From Kiritimatiellia bacterium (lineage in GTDB: Bacteria; Verrucomicrobiota; Kiritimatiellia; RFP12; UBA1067): a stretch of 64,000 bases of DNA. Below, one piece after another: positions 35,938-44,622 of the stretch. Below the pieces are notes generated by a model. That model searched no databases. It was not told the origin of the DNA and saw only the letters and a program-made list of their open reading frames with translations. The DNA lies in the NCBI GenBank assembly GCA_017514235.1, contig JAFWKK010000048.1, positions 1 to 64,000 on the forward strand, given 5' to 3'. Made by a program: the position numbers and the translations under genes. Each line of letters starts with the position of its first letter. The stretch's first letter is position 1.

Positions 35938-35968
35938 TTGACGGCAAGCGTTTTTTTTCTGCTATAAT
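35938..35968 (+). promoter_or_regulatory. Promoter giving a leaderless mRNA for the duplicated sandwich gene
   Basis: TTGACG (35938-35943), a 19-base spacer containing T8, and TATAAT (35963-35968). The -10 ends exactly 7 bases before ATG 35976, so +1 should coincide with the start codon. No ribosome site precedes it. Confidence 0.6.
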
Positions 35969-35975
35969 GCGCAAT

Positions 35976-37690
35976 ATGAAAACAAAACTCACATTTGTGG
36001 TTGCGCTGGCCGTGCCTTTTGCATACGGAATTACCATATACGAGAACGACTTCTCCACGCGCACGAGCGCGGCGGCGATTCGCTCTGCCGAATGGAAGTC
36101 AGTGGATTACGTGAGCGGGGACCTTCTCACCAACACAAACAACGTCAATCCTTGGGCTTTCCCATCTGGGTCGTCGCAGAAGGTGCAGGACGGCTGGATC
36201 AAGAGCCAGGAGGTGGCCAACATCGGAAATGCCCGCGTGTATTCCGATGACGGCAACGACATGGCCACGCTCGGCGATGCGTCCAATGGCACTTCAGAAA
36301 AAAACAGGAAAATCTGCATCGTCAAGCAGCGTCTTGGCGCGACGTTCACGAACGGTACGGTGACGGTGCAGTTTGACTTCCTCCCGCCTGCTGCATGGAC
36401 GTCATATGATGGTGTCTTGCGCCGTGCGGTGTTTTCCGTCGGTGACGAACGCTTCTATTCGCCGGACGTCAACAATGACAAGGTTTATAGGTACACCGCC
36501 GGCAGCGTTGGCGTTGCGCTTACCAACTTCAGCGCGTCAGGCTCTACCAACACCCGCTATGTGTACTGGAACTCGGATGTTGATTCAGCCAATACGGCTC
36601 CGTCCTCGCAGGAGGTAACGAAAGGCGCATGGCATCGCGTTCTCATGGCGATCAACCTCGATGCGCGGACGTGGGGATTCACGATGTACGAGATGGGCAA
36701 CCATCCTGCGTTCGATGCGGCAACGCCCACGACGCCCGTCCATTCCGAAAGCAACCTTCCCTTCGCGGACAGTACCGTCACGTCCGTATCCTCCATCTGT
36801 CTCAATGGTTATGGTGTCGCATGGGGGTCTAATTCATATTCGAATGCAGGTGGTGATCCGAGACGCTGCTCTACGAGAACTTCTTCTCAACGCGCACGAT
36901 CTATTCTCAAGACAGGTACGTCACGCGGATTGCCGGTACCCTGCGTAAGGATCCCGAAGGGCAGGACGGCTGGACTCACCTCGCCACCAGCACGACGTCC
37001 GCCTTCGTCACGGACAACACGAATCCGTCGCTGGTGTTCGATCGCGCGGCCAACGGCACATCCAGCGATTTTGCCGTGCACGATCTCGGACAGACGCTTC
37101 GTGGTGGCCTGGTGACGGCGCAGGCGGACATCCGTCCGTCGAGAGGGTGGATGCAGGGGTCTGCGTCGGGTGCGGTGTATGTGCGTCTTGGCGGCGACGC
37201 GCACCTTATGGGAAACATCAACAATACCGATGCGAACTACCTTTATAACATCGCTTGCGGCTTCGGCTTCAAGAGTGTTGGCAACGGTGCATCGGGCAAC
37301 CTGTACACCAACTCCACGATATTCGCGTATCGTGGCGACTGCGCGGGCGGTGGCGAAATGGAGGCGGATGCATCCGGCTACGCCGTCGATTCGTCTCACT
37401 GGTATCGTTTTGTCGCCAGGGTAGAGATGAAGCAGAATCGGTACGACCTCGCCGTGTACGACATGGGCGCGACACAACCGACGCTTGCGACGGCGACGCC
37501 GGTCGAGCCTGTCGCGACGTTCACGGCATTGCCGTTCCGCCGGACGGCTCGCGATCTGGGCGGCATTTCGTGCATTTCCATCTCTACCTGCAACAATCCA
37601 AACAGCGCATACGACGACACGCTTTCTGCGCGAGTCGATAACCTCCGTGTAGAGCACGAGAAGTTTGGCACAATGATATTCATCAGGTAG
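35976..37690 (+). pseudogene. Secreted duplicated beta-sandwich protein, broken by a 1-base frameshift
   Basis: From ATG 35976 the first frame runs on to a stop at 37115, but its sequence turns into Arg/Ser-rich nonsense after about residue 294. From 36860 the next frame continues sensibly (E-T-L-L-Y-E-N-F-F-S-T-R-T) to the stop at 37690. One missing G after GATCC at about 36859 restores a single protein of about 571 residues. Its two halves are homologous: I-Y-E-N-D-F-S-T-R-T near the N-terminus and L-Y-E-N-F-F-S-T-R-T after the break. Signal peptide 1-16. It ends F-G-T-M-I-F-I-R, the shared C-terminal motif, so the second frame is the true end. Genuine mutation, phase change and sequencing error are all possible. 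Lectin-like fold inferred. Confidence 0.75.
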
Positions 37691-37745
37691 CGCGACCGAT
37701 CTTCAAAGGTTCTGCGCTTCTCGCGGAGACAAAAAGGAAAATCGG

Positions 37746-39995
37746 ATGAATAAGGTGACCATGGCGATTCCGGGAATGTTTGCGGCTTGCGGACTTTATG
37801 CGTCTTCAGTTGACGTGGAATTCCTCAAGGATCTGATAAGGATTCCGTCTGTGTCTGCGGATGTGGCGGAAGTCAACAAGGCGGCTGATTTCACCAAGCG
37901 CTATGCGGAATCAAAAGGCCTTTTCTGCACGATCGAGACGAATGATGTCGGGCGCAGCATGGTTTGGGTGGCGAATGTCAAGGGAAAGCGTCCGGACGTA
38001 CTGCTCTCTGCGCATCTGGACGTTGTGAAGGCGCAGTTGCCCGACATGTTCACCCCGAGGGAGGCTGACGGACGGCTCTATGGGCGCGGCGCGGGCGACT
38101 GCAAGGAGCACGTTGCTCTTTCACTGCATCTCATGGAACGTCTTGCCGGACGCGTTTCCGTCGGCGCGATATTTGGAACGGACGAGGAGATGGGCGGATC
38201 GACCACGGCTGAGATGATGAAGCGCGGCTACGGCGCGGAAAAGCTGGTGATCGTCCTTGACTCCGAGCAATTCGTGATAACAACGGTGCAGAAGGGGCTT
38301 GCCCGCTATGTCATGGAGGCGAGCGCGCCGCCGGTTCATGCTGGGCTTGCGAAGGGTGCGTCGCCAAATGCCGTGCGCGACCTCCTGCGCAACTATGAAA
38401 AGGTTGAGGCGGAGATTCCGAACTTTGAAGACGGTTCATGGCGTGACATGATGACGCTGGAGCGCGTTTCGGGCGACCGGAACCGTGCCGAGATCGAAAT
38501 CTGCGTCCGCTGGGTGCGGCATGGCGGCTTTGAACGAATCGAGGAGCTGCTTCGCAAGACATTCGGGAGCGAACCGCGCTGCCTCAGGAGAGGCGAGGCC
38601 GTGCTGCTTGACGAGACGCAGCCATACCTTGTCGAATTCCGTGAGCGTATGCGGCGCAAGTGGCCTGAACGGAATGTGGATTTCTTCCATCTCAACAGTT
38701 CGACTGATGCGCGGCATCTCCAGTGGCTCGGCAAGCCGATGCTGATTCTCGGCGCAGATGCTCGTGGGGCGCACAGGCCGGACGAACATGTGGAGCTCCG
38801 GAGCCTTGACGAGTATGCCGATCTGATAGGCAGTTATTTAATCGACAAGTTCAGCTGCGCTGCTGTTCCAGAAAATGTGCCGGAGCTGCTCACGGCGTTC
38901 AATGGGGAGAAGATCGCCACCCGCGAACAGTGGGAGGCCGTTCGTGCACCTGAGCTTCTTGAAGAGTTCACGCGTGAAGAATACGGACGGCGTCCCGTGG
39001 AGCGTCCGGAGTCGCTGGCCTTCACGGCAGTCGAGCCGGACGAGGTAGTGATGGACGGCAAGGCTCTGCGCAAGCGCATCCGCGTTGAATACGCCGGCCC
39101 GTACGGCAAGGGTTCGTTTGCATTCACGGCCTTCATTCCGCGCCAGTCGGCGCCGGCTCCTGCATTCCTGCTCATCTGCAACCGCGACCCGAACGAGAAG
39201 CTCGACCCGGAGCGAATGCTCAAGCCCGGATTCTGGCCGGCTGAGGAGATTGTGGAGCGCGGTTATGCGACCATCGCGTTCTGGAGTGGCGACATATCGC
39301 CAGACAGACAGCATGGCCGGACGCTTGGTGTGTTTGCCGTGTTCGATGATGTCGAAAACCAATACCGCGCAAAAGACGGCTGGGGTATGCTCTCCGCTTG
39401 GGCGTGGGGCGCAAGCCGCGTGATGGACTGGATCGAGACGGAACCTCTTCTTGACGCGAGGCACGTCGCCGTGGTCGGACACTCGCGGGGCGGCAAGACC
39501 GCACTCGTTGCGGGCGTGTACGACAAGCGTTTCGCAATGGCCTGCTCCAACGATTCGGGCTGCTCTGGCGCGAAACTCAACCATATCGACCTGCCGGAGT
39601 CCGAGCAGCTCGCCCACATCGTGCGCACGTTCCAGTTCTGGTTCTGCCTCAACTACACGCTGCACGTGAACGCCGAAAGGGATTGGCGCGTAGATCAGCA
39701 CGAGTTCATCGCGCTGATGGCGCCGCGCCTTGTCTGCATCGCCTCCGCGTCGGAGGATGCCTGGGCGGGACCAGTGGGTGAATGGTGGGCGGCCAAGCTA
39801 GCCTCCCCGGCCTGGGAGCTGTACGGCAAGAACGGTCTCGTCGCAGACGGCTTTCCGCCGCCCGAGACGCCGCAGCAGGAAGGCTGCATATCCTACCATC
39901 TGCGCACCGGTAAGCACGGCCTCACGCCGTACGACTGGAAATGCTACATGGATTTCGCCGACCGCCATGGTTGGCGAGCGGAAAGAAAGAAATAA
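37746..39995 (+). CDS. M20 metallopeptidase - CE15 glucuronoyl-esterase fusion
   Basis: 749 residues with a short leader (1-20). Residues 25-368 form an M20 (ArgE/DapE/carboxypeptidase G2-like) di-zinc amidohydrolase: His90 and Asp92 in A-H-L-D-V-V, Asp118 in R-G-A-G-D, Glu147/Glu148 in T-D-E-E-M-G-G-S, V-L-D-S, and a final His in G-A-H-R-P-D-E-H. Residues 375-749 form a CE15 esterase: nucleophile Ser580 in G-H-S-R-G-G-K-T-A, C-S-N-D-S-G-C-S-G after it, and the His in G-K-H-G-L-T-P-Y-D-W. CE15 splits esters between glucuronoxylan and lignin alcohols. Both active sites look complete. A homologous M20 module is fused to a GH2 enzyme at 45693-48620. AAAAAGGAAA precedes the ATG. Confidence 0.85.
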   Translation: MNKVTMAIPGMFAACGLYASSVDVEFLKDLIRIPSVSADVAEVNKAADFTKRYAESKGLFCTIETNDVGRSMVWVANVKGKRPDVLLSAHLDVVKAQLPDMFTPREADGRLYGRGAGDCKEHVALSLHLMERLAGRVSVGAIFGTDEEMGGSTTAEMMKRGYGAEKLVIVLDSEQFVITTVQKGLARYVMEASAPPVHAGLAKGASPNAVRDLLRNYEKVEAEIPNFEDGSWRDMMTLERVSGDRNRAEIEICVRWVRHGGFERIEELLRKTFGSEPRCLRRGEAVLLDETQPYLVEFRERMRRKWPERNVDFFHLNSSTDARHLQWLGKPMLILGADARGAHRPDEHVELRSLDEYADLIGSYLIDKFSCAAVPENVPELLTAFNGEKIATREQWEAVRAPELLEEFTREEYGRRPVERPESLAFTAVEPDEVVMDGKALRKRIRVEYAGPYGKGSFAFTAFIPRQSAPAPAFLLICNRDPNEKLDPERMLKPGFWPAEEIVERGYATIAFWSGDISPDRQHGRTLGVFAVFDDVENQYRAKDGWGMLSAWAWGASRVMDWIETEPLLDARHVAVVGHSRGGKTALVAGVYDKRFAMACSNDSGCSGAKLNHIDLPESEQLAHIVRTFQFWFCLNYTLHVNAERDWRVDQHEFIALMAPRLVCIASASEDAWAGPVGEWWAAKLASPAWELYGKNGLVADGFPPPETPQQEGCISYHLRTGKHGLTPYDWKCYMDFADRHGWRAERKK

Positions 39996-40101
39996 GACAT
40001 GGTAGCGCGACCTTGAATCTTTTGACGTGGTTGAGGAATACGGAGTTTGCGCGTGGTATTTTTTTTGCGCAATTGTCCCCGTGCGGCATGCGATTTTGTG
40101 A

Positions 40102-40107
40102 TATAAT
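40102..40107 (+). promoter_or_regulatory. -10 box for the beta-helix / BPL_N group
   Basis: A perfect TATAAT in the 157-base gap after the CE15 fusion, 45 bases before ATG 40153. TTGTCC at 40073-40078 is too far (23 bases) to be a standard -35. The gap also contains a T8 tract. Confidence 0.45.
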
Positions 40108-40152
40108 ACTCATTGATATGTGGCAAAATCTACATTCCAAATAGGATAAGAC

Positions 40153-42762
40153 ATGAAAAAGATACAAACCTTCTGCGCACTTGTGGCGCTTGTGGCGGCG
40201 ACGATGGCTGGCGCGGCGACGATTGAGTACAGACCTGCATCATCAGCGCCTCACTATTGGGATGCGGCTGCACAATGGTACGTTAATAGTGCTTCAGCCA
40301 ACAGGTTGCCGACGAAGGATGACGACACATGGGCGTCGTATGCGGGATTGAGAACAAACCCCCTTATCATCAGGACAGGCACGGATGCTGAAACAAAGAA
40401 GTTCTACCTTTCGAATAATTCAGGGAGTTCTCCAAGCATGGTTCCTCTGTTGGTGACAATTGATGGAGGTTCGCTGACCACTTATGATACAGCAATGCTT
40501 GGTCAAAGAAGCCCAGCAATTCTTACGATTCAAAACGGAGGTGCGTTTACGGGGAAATCAAACGTCTATATTGGCTATGATCCAATAGACACGCCCAAAA
40601 TCGCCTCGTTCCCCGCAAAGGTAATTGTCGCCGACACGGATTCGAGTTTTTCCGTTGACAATACATCATTATTCATGGGCAACCAGAAAGGCGGGCTGGC
40701 CTTGCTGGAAAACCATGGTTCGGTGAATTCTTCAGGTAATGTCTATCTTGGATACTATACGCCAGGACGGTCGTCAGGGGATATCGTGTCGGTCATCGAC
40801 AACTATGGCACATTGACCCAGAGTACATCCTACAGCTATTTTATCGGTGGAACGAGCGGACAGACGGGCATCATCACCAATCATGTGGGAGCGAGTATCA
40901 ACAATGCAAGTTGTTTCTGCGTTGGTGCTGCGTCTAATTCTGTTGGTCGGCTCGTGAATAACGGCACAATCTCCGTCAATCGCTTTTGCGTTGGCGGTGT
41001 GGAGAAGAACGCCTTGGCCTATGCGCACAACACAGACCCCAACGCGATCGCGGATGGCTACGTCGAAAATTCTGGAGCGATTAACGCCGATGGATACATT
41101 CGCATTGGTTTTCAGTCGAACTGCGTAGGCAGGGTCGAGAACACTGGCAGCATAACAGGACATACGGAATTCATCATCGGCTACTATCCGAATTCAAGAG
41201 GCTGTTTCCGTCATTCAGCTGGCACGCTCACATTTGACAATGCCAATGACACTTCAACAAGAAGCGTGATGGTGGGATATCAGGGTCATGGTTATCTCGA
41301 ACTTGCCGGTAACACCGAAACCGTATGGGACAAGACGGCTCTGCATATCGCAAGCATGGCCAACAATAGCGCGGGCTGGCATTCGAGCGGCGAGCTCGTC
41401 ATGACCAATTCCGCTTCGCTGTCCCGTGGTGGCAAAAGCGTTCAGGCGGCCGTAAACCAATATACCACTGCGCGGATTGCTCTCTACGACGAGGCTTCCC
41501 TTGTCGATGTTGACACGCTTCGACTCGGCAACGTCAAGACCGACAACTTGTTCGAAGTGTACGACAACGCAGTCGTCTCCATCACCAATCTGCTTGTGCT
41601 GAATGTCGGCAACACGTCAGACAATGTGGAGGGCACGACGACAATGAAGCTTTCCGGTAATGCAAGGGTCAGCGGCTTCAGCAACGCCTACATCGGTTCC
41701 AATACCTACAACAGCGCGGTTCTGGAGATTGCCGACAACGCCTTTTTCGGACTTCGTGACAATGCCATGAACACGGATTCCAGCATCTATGAGGAAAATA
41801 TCAAAGTCGCTTTCGGTTCCAGCCGGAAGGGTGACGCCGTGATTCGTTTGCGTGGCGGCACGATCGGACTTGGCAATCGCGGTGGCCTTTACCTTGGCGA
41901 TGTCACAAACGACCGTACGCCAGGCTGCCCCGCCAGACTTGTCGGGTATGGCAATGTAACCAACCAAGCTGAGTCCGGAACACTTTGGAGCCGAATCCAT
42001 CTCCGTTCTGGTTCGGTTACCGCAGATGGCGAGGGCGAAGAGCGGGACCTCGACCTTCAGACGTTCGCACGAATTTCGGGAAGCCTCAATGGCGAGTCAA
42101 GCGACGGGCGTGAATATCTCAACAGTTCGGGGACGAATGGTTGGTATGCAATCAACAAAGGGCGTCTTCTCTATCCGGCCCGCGATAGCGGTTCAGATAA
42201 TATCAGGCCTCGGTTTGTCGGCGATTATCAAAGGCTTGAATCAAATGTGCTCCCGCGATACGTCAACTCGATGCGCGTCATCGCCAAGAATGCAAATGAT
42301 GAAGAACTATCGCCTTCTTCTTCGCGTCGTATTGTTGCGGAGCTATACGCCCCCGACCGCACCGACATTCCTGCAGGACTGGTCGAAGACGGTGCGCAAA
42401 GCCGCAGACTCGGTGTTTGGCGTGCCGCCATTACGGGGAATAACTATAGGAACATGAGCTCGTCTGGCAGGCGCTCGTTCACTACTGCTACGACGACAAT
42501 CCGCTACGACCAGTGGAGGCTTGGCGAACTCAAGGATGAGCAGGGGAACTATCCTAGCGGGCTTGAAGTGCGCCTTTATCAGTATGATGCTTCCAGTGGC
42601 AAGTGGGAACGTCTTGCCCGTCAGTCCATTGAAGATGTGGAGACGGAAAAGAACTATCTCATCAGCGGCGATCTCAAGCAGGCATCGGGAGTGTACAATC
42701 TCGGATGGTTCGCGGTCGTCGCCAAGTGCAAGAAGATCGGGACGGAACTGATAATCAGATAA
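40153..42762 (+). CDS. Secreted beta-helix protein with C-terminal LIIR motif
   Basis: 869 residues with a signal peptide (1-21). The body is a string of about 20-residue Gly/Asn/Thr/Ser-rich beta turns, many with the pattern V-x-N-x-G-x-I/L (for example L-V-N-N-G-T-I-S-V and V-E-N-T-G-S-I-T), typical of a right-handed beta-helix. No enzymatic motif and no beta-barrel. The C-terminal 100 residues are more complex and end K-K-I-G-T-E-L-I-I-R, matching the motif of three other proteins in the window. Base composition is more A/T-rich than in its neighbours, hinting at different selection or recent acquisition. The next gene starts 5 bases after its stop. Confidence 0.75.
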   Translation: MKKIQTFCALVALVAATMAGAATIEYRPASSAPHYWDAAAQWYVNSASANRLPTKDDDTWASYAGLRTNPLIIRTGTDAETKKFYLSNNSGSSPSMVPLLVTIDGGSLTTYDTAMLGQRSPAILTIQNGGAFTGKSNVYIGYDPIDTPKIASFPAKVIVADTDSSFSVDNTSLFMGNQKGGLALLENHGSVNSSGNVYLGYYTPGRSSGDIVSVIDNYGTLTQSTSYSYFIGGTSGQTGIITNHVGASINNASCFCVGAASNSVGRLVNNGTISVNRFCVGGVEKNALAYAHNTDPNAIADGYVENSGAINADGYIRIGFQSNCVGRVENTGSITGHTEFIIGYYPNSRGCFRHSAGTLTFDNANDTSTRSVMVGYQGHGYLELAGNTETVWDKTALHIASMANNSAGWHSSGELVMTNSASLSRGGKSVQAAVNQYTTARIALYDEASLVDVDTLRLGNVKTDNLFEVYDNAVVSITNLLVLNVGNTSDNVEGTTTMKLSGNARVSGFSNAYIGSNTYNSAVLEIADNAFFGLRDNAMNTDSSIYEENIKVAFGSSRKGDAVIRLRGGTIGLGNRGGLYLGDVTNDRTPGCPARLVGYGNVTNQAESGTLWSRIHLRSGSVTADGEGEERDLDLQTFARISGSLNGESSDGREYLNSSGTNGWYAINKGRLLYPARDSGSDNIRPRFVGDYQRLESNVLPRYVNSMRVIAKNANDEELSPSSSRRIVAELYAPDRTDIPAGLVEDGAQSRRLGVWRAAITGNNYRNMSSSGRRSFTTATTTIRYDQWRLGELKDEQGNYPSGLEVRLYQYDASSGKWERLARQSIEDVETEKNYLISGDLKQASGVYNLGWFAVVAKCKKIGTELIIR

Positions 42763-42767
42763 GCTGT

Positions 42768-44621
42768 ATGAAACGGTTCTTTTTGGTTCCGTTTGCGGCT
42801 GCGGTGGCGTTAGCGGCGCAGCCTGCATGCTTGGCTAGCGCACCTTGCCAGGGCGAGGTCGCCTACATGTCGATCGTGCGCGACCATAACGGACGCATAA
42901 CGGAGAAGTCCGTCGGTTCCTTGGAACCGAGAGTGGAAAACCCTGCGTTCAGGATTGCGGCGGTCGGTTGCCTCTTCGCCCAGCTGCAGGAGGAGGGCGT
43001 TCTCGATCCGAATGCGCGAGTGGCTGACTATTTGCCCGGGTTTAAGACGCTGACTCTTAGGGAGGCGATGGTCAATTCAGCCGGGCCTCGGTTCGTGAGT
43101 GAAATCGTCGAGCCGTGCATCGAGAAGATCGTTGGCAAGAAGGTCGATGACCTGCTCGCAGAGCGGTTCTGGAAGCCGCTTGGGATTTCGGCTCGCGGGG
43201 ACGCTCGCCCTCCCGATTACCAATTCCCAACTTTCCGCGATGTGTATGTGTTCTTTAGGATGTTGGCGGATAACGGTGTGGCGGAGGACGGGACGCAGGT
43301 GATGTCTCGCAATGCGGTGAAGCTGCTCCGGCGCGGACAGGCCCCGACGACGGTGAACCGCTTTCTGAGCTACGGCACAAGGCCGCGCGGGAACGGGCGT
43401 TTCATCGGGCTTGATTCGACGCCTGAATTCGACGCGGTGGCGAATCCCGATACGGGTGAATGCGCGGTTTGGTATTGCGGCTCGCGAGGACTGCCAACTA
43501 CGGCTCGCGGGGACGCTCGCCCTCCCAACTGCCAACTGCCAACTAAAGAGCAGATTTGGAAGGAATCGCGTCCGCTTCGTGCCGGCGTGTTCGTCGGCGT
43601 GGGGTCGATGGGGCTTTCTTCCACAGAGCTGATCCGCTATGTCGCGCGTTCTCCGGAACTTGACATTTCGTTTGTCGACGGCGAGGACATGCGCAATGGT
43701 GCGCTCGACAGCCTCGACCTTCTCGTGATGCCTGGCGGGATGTCGGGCACCATCGTCGGTGACATGGGGCCGAAAGGCGTTGAGAACTTCAAGGAGTTCG
43801 TGCGTAACGGCGGCAGCTACGTCGGCATGTGCGCGGGGAACGTGATTCTGCTTGAGGACGAGTACCGCGTTGCCTACGGGTTCGGGATGGTGCCGTATTC
43901 GCGCTACGGGTCGGCAGGGGACGCGATGACCTCGATGACGCTCACCGACGAGGGCGCAATGGCGCTTGGGATGGAGAAGGGCACGTTCGACGTGTGGTAC
44001 AGCGGCGGACCCATAATGTTCCGCCGCCATGATGAAGTGCCAGACGCGAAGATAGAGACGTGGGGCATTTACGCAAGCAACATCACCAACGAGGGCTGGG
44101 GTGCGCACATGGTCGGCAACGTCGCCTGCATTGGCGGCATATACGGCAAGGGGCGTATCGCGGCGACAGCGTGCCATCCAGAGTTCCGCCACAGCGCCGA
44201 TCCGCTCGCGAAGGGGCTCTTCCGCTATGCGACGGGACGCGAGATCACCTTCCCCGAGCCGAAGGTCAACCCTGGCGCGAAAAAAGTCTACTACTATTCC
44301 TGGCCTGTTGCTGGGAAGGAGTGCGCCCGGCTTCTCACTGAGATCGACGCCGACCCCGACATCGACGTCAAGACCGACGAGCGCGACGAGATGTGCGGTG
44401 GCGCATTGGATGCGTTCGACGCGCTCATAATCCCCGACGGCGCGGACTGGTCGCTTTCGCTTGACATGTTCCCGCCGGAAGTAGACGCCGCGATTGCCGC
44501 GTACGCCGCGAAAGGTGGCAAGGTGTATTCATGGGGCACGAGCGCGCGGCTCCATCTGCCTAAGGGCGGAATCGCCTGCCGCAGCGCGTACGATGTCTAT
44601 GCACGGCTAAAAAAGGATTAG
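42768..44621 (+). CDS. Inactive beta-lactamase-like domain fused to BPL_N (class I glutaminase-like) domain, secreted
   Basis: 617 residues from ATG 42768. Signal peptide 1-25. Residues 28-245 follow the class C beta-lactamase/serine-hydrolase fold, but the S-x-x-K catalytic motif reads A-V-G-C (Ala65 and Cys68 in place of Ser and Lys), so hydrolase activity should be lost. Residues 270-500 are a BPL_N domain of the DJ-1/class I amidotransferase superfamily: L-L-V-M-P-G-G, then Cys355 in V-G-M-C-A-G-N as nucleophile elbow. A partial second glutaminase-like module follows to the end. Two in-frame repeat elements encoding A-R-G-D-A-R-P-P sit inside the first domain and at the domain junction. 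Function unknown. The start lacks a good ribosome site; coupling to the upstream gene is likely. Confidence 0.7.
   Translation: MKRFFLVPFAAAVALAAQPACLASAPCQGEVAYMSIVRDHNGRITEKSVGSLEPRVENPAFRIAAVGCLFAQLQEEGVLDPNARVADYLPGFKTLTLREAMVNSAGPRFVSEIVEPCIEKIVGKKVDDLLAERFWKPLGISARGDARPPDYQFPTFRDVYVFFRMLADNGVAEDGTQVMSRNAVKLLRRGQAPTTVNRFLSYGTRPRGNGRFIGLDSTPEFDAVANPDTGECAVWYCGSRGLPTTARGDARPPNCQLPTKEQIWKESRPLRAGVFVGVGSMGLSSTELIRYVARSPELDISFVDGEDMRNGALDSLDLLVMPGGMSGTIVGDMGPKGVENFKEFVRNGGSYVGMCAGNVILLEDEYRVAYGFGMVPYSRYGSAGDAMTSMTLTDEGAMALGMEKGTFDVWYSGGPIMFRRHDEVPDAKIETWGIYASNITNEGWGAHMVGNVACIGGIYGKGRIAATACHPEFRHSADPLAKGLFRYATGREITFPEPKVNPGAKKVYYYSWPVAGKECARLLTEIDADPDIDVKTDERDEMCGGALDAFDALIIPDGADWSLSLDMFPPEVDAAIAAYAAKGGKVYSWGTSARLHLPKGGIACRSAYDVYARLKKD
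43190..43236 (+). repeat. In-frame repeat element, copy 1
   Basis: Begins with the 25-base core (GGCTCGCGGGGAC then GCTCGCCCTCCC) and ends in degenerate 7-base units (CCAATTC, CCAACTT). It encodes A-R-G-D-A-R-P-P-D-Y-Q-F-P inside the beta-lactamase-like domain. Confidence 0.8.
43479..43544 (+). repeat. In-frame repeat element, partial copy plus full copy 2
   Basis: A short copy (43479-43500, GGCTCGCGAGGACTGCCAAC) is followed by a full copy (43502-43544) with the same 25-base core as copy 1 and then (CCAACTG) heptamers. It encodes the linker between the beta-lactamase-like and BPL_N domains. Confidence 0.85.
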
Positions 44622-44622
44622 C

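Noticed and set aside
35944-35960. T8 run as a terminator for the GH39-like gene
   Set aside because: The only stem available (CGTCA/TGACG) is weak and far from the T run; the T run lies in the spacer of the next promoter.
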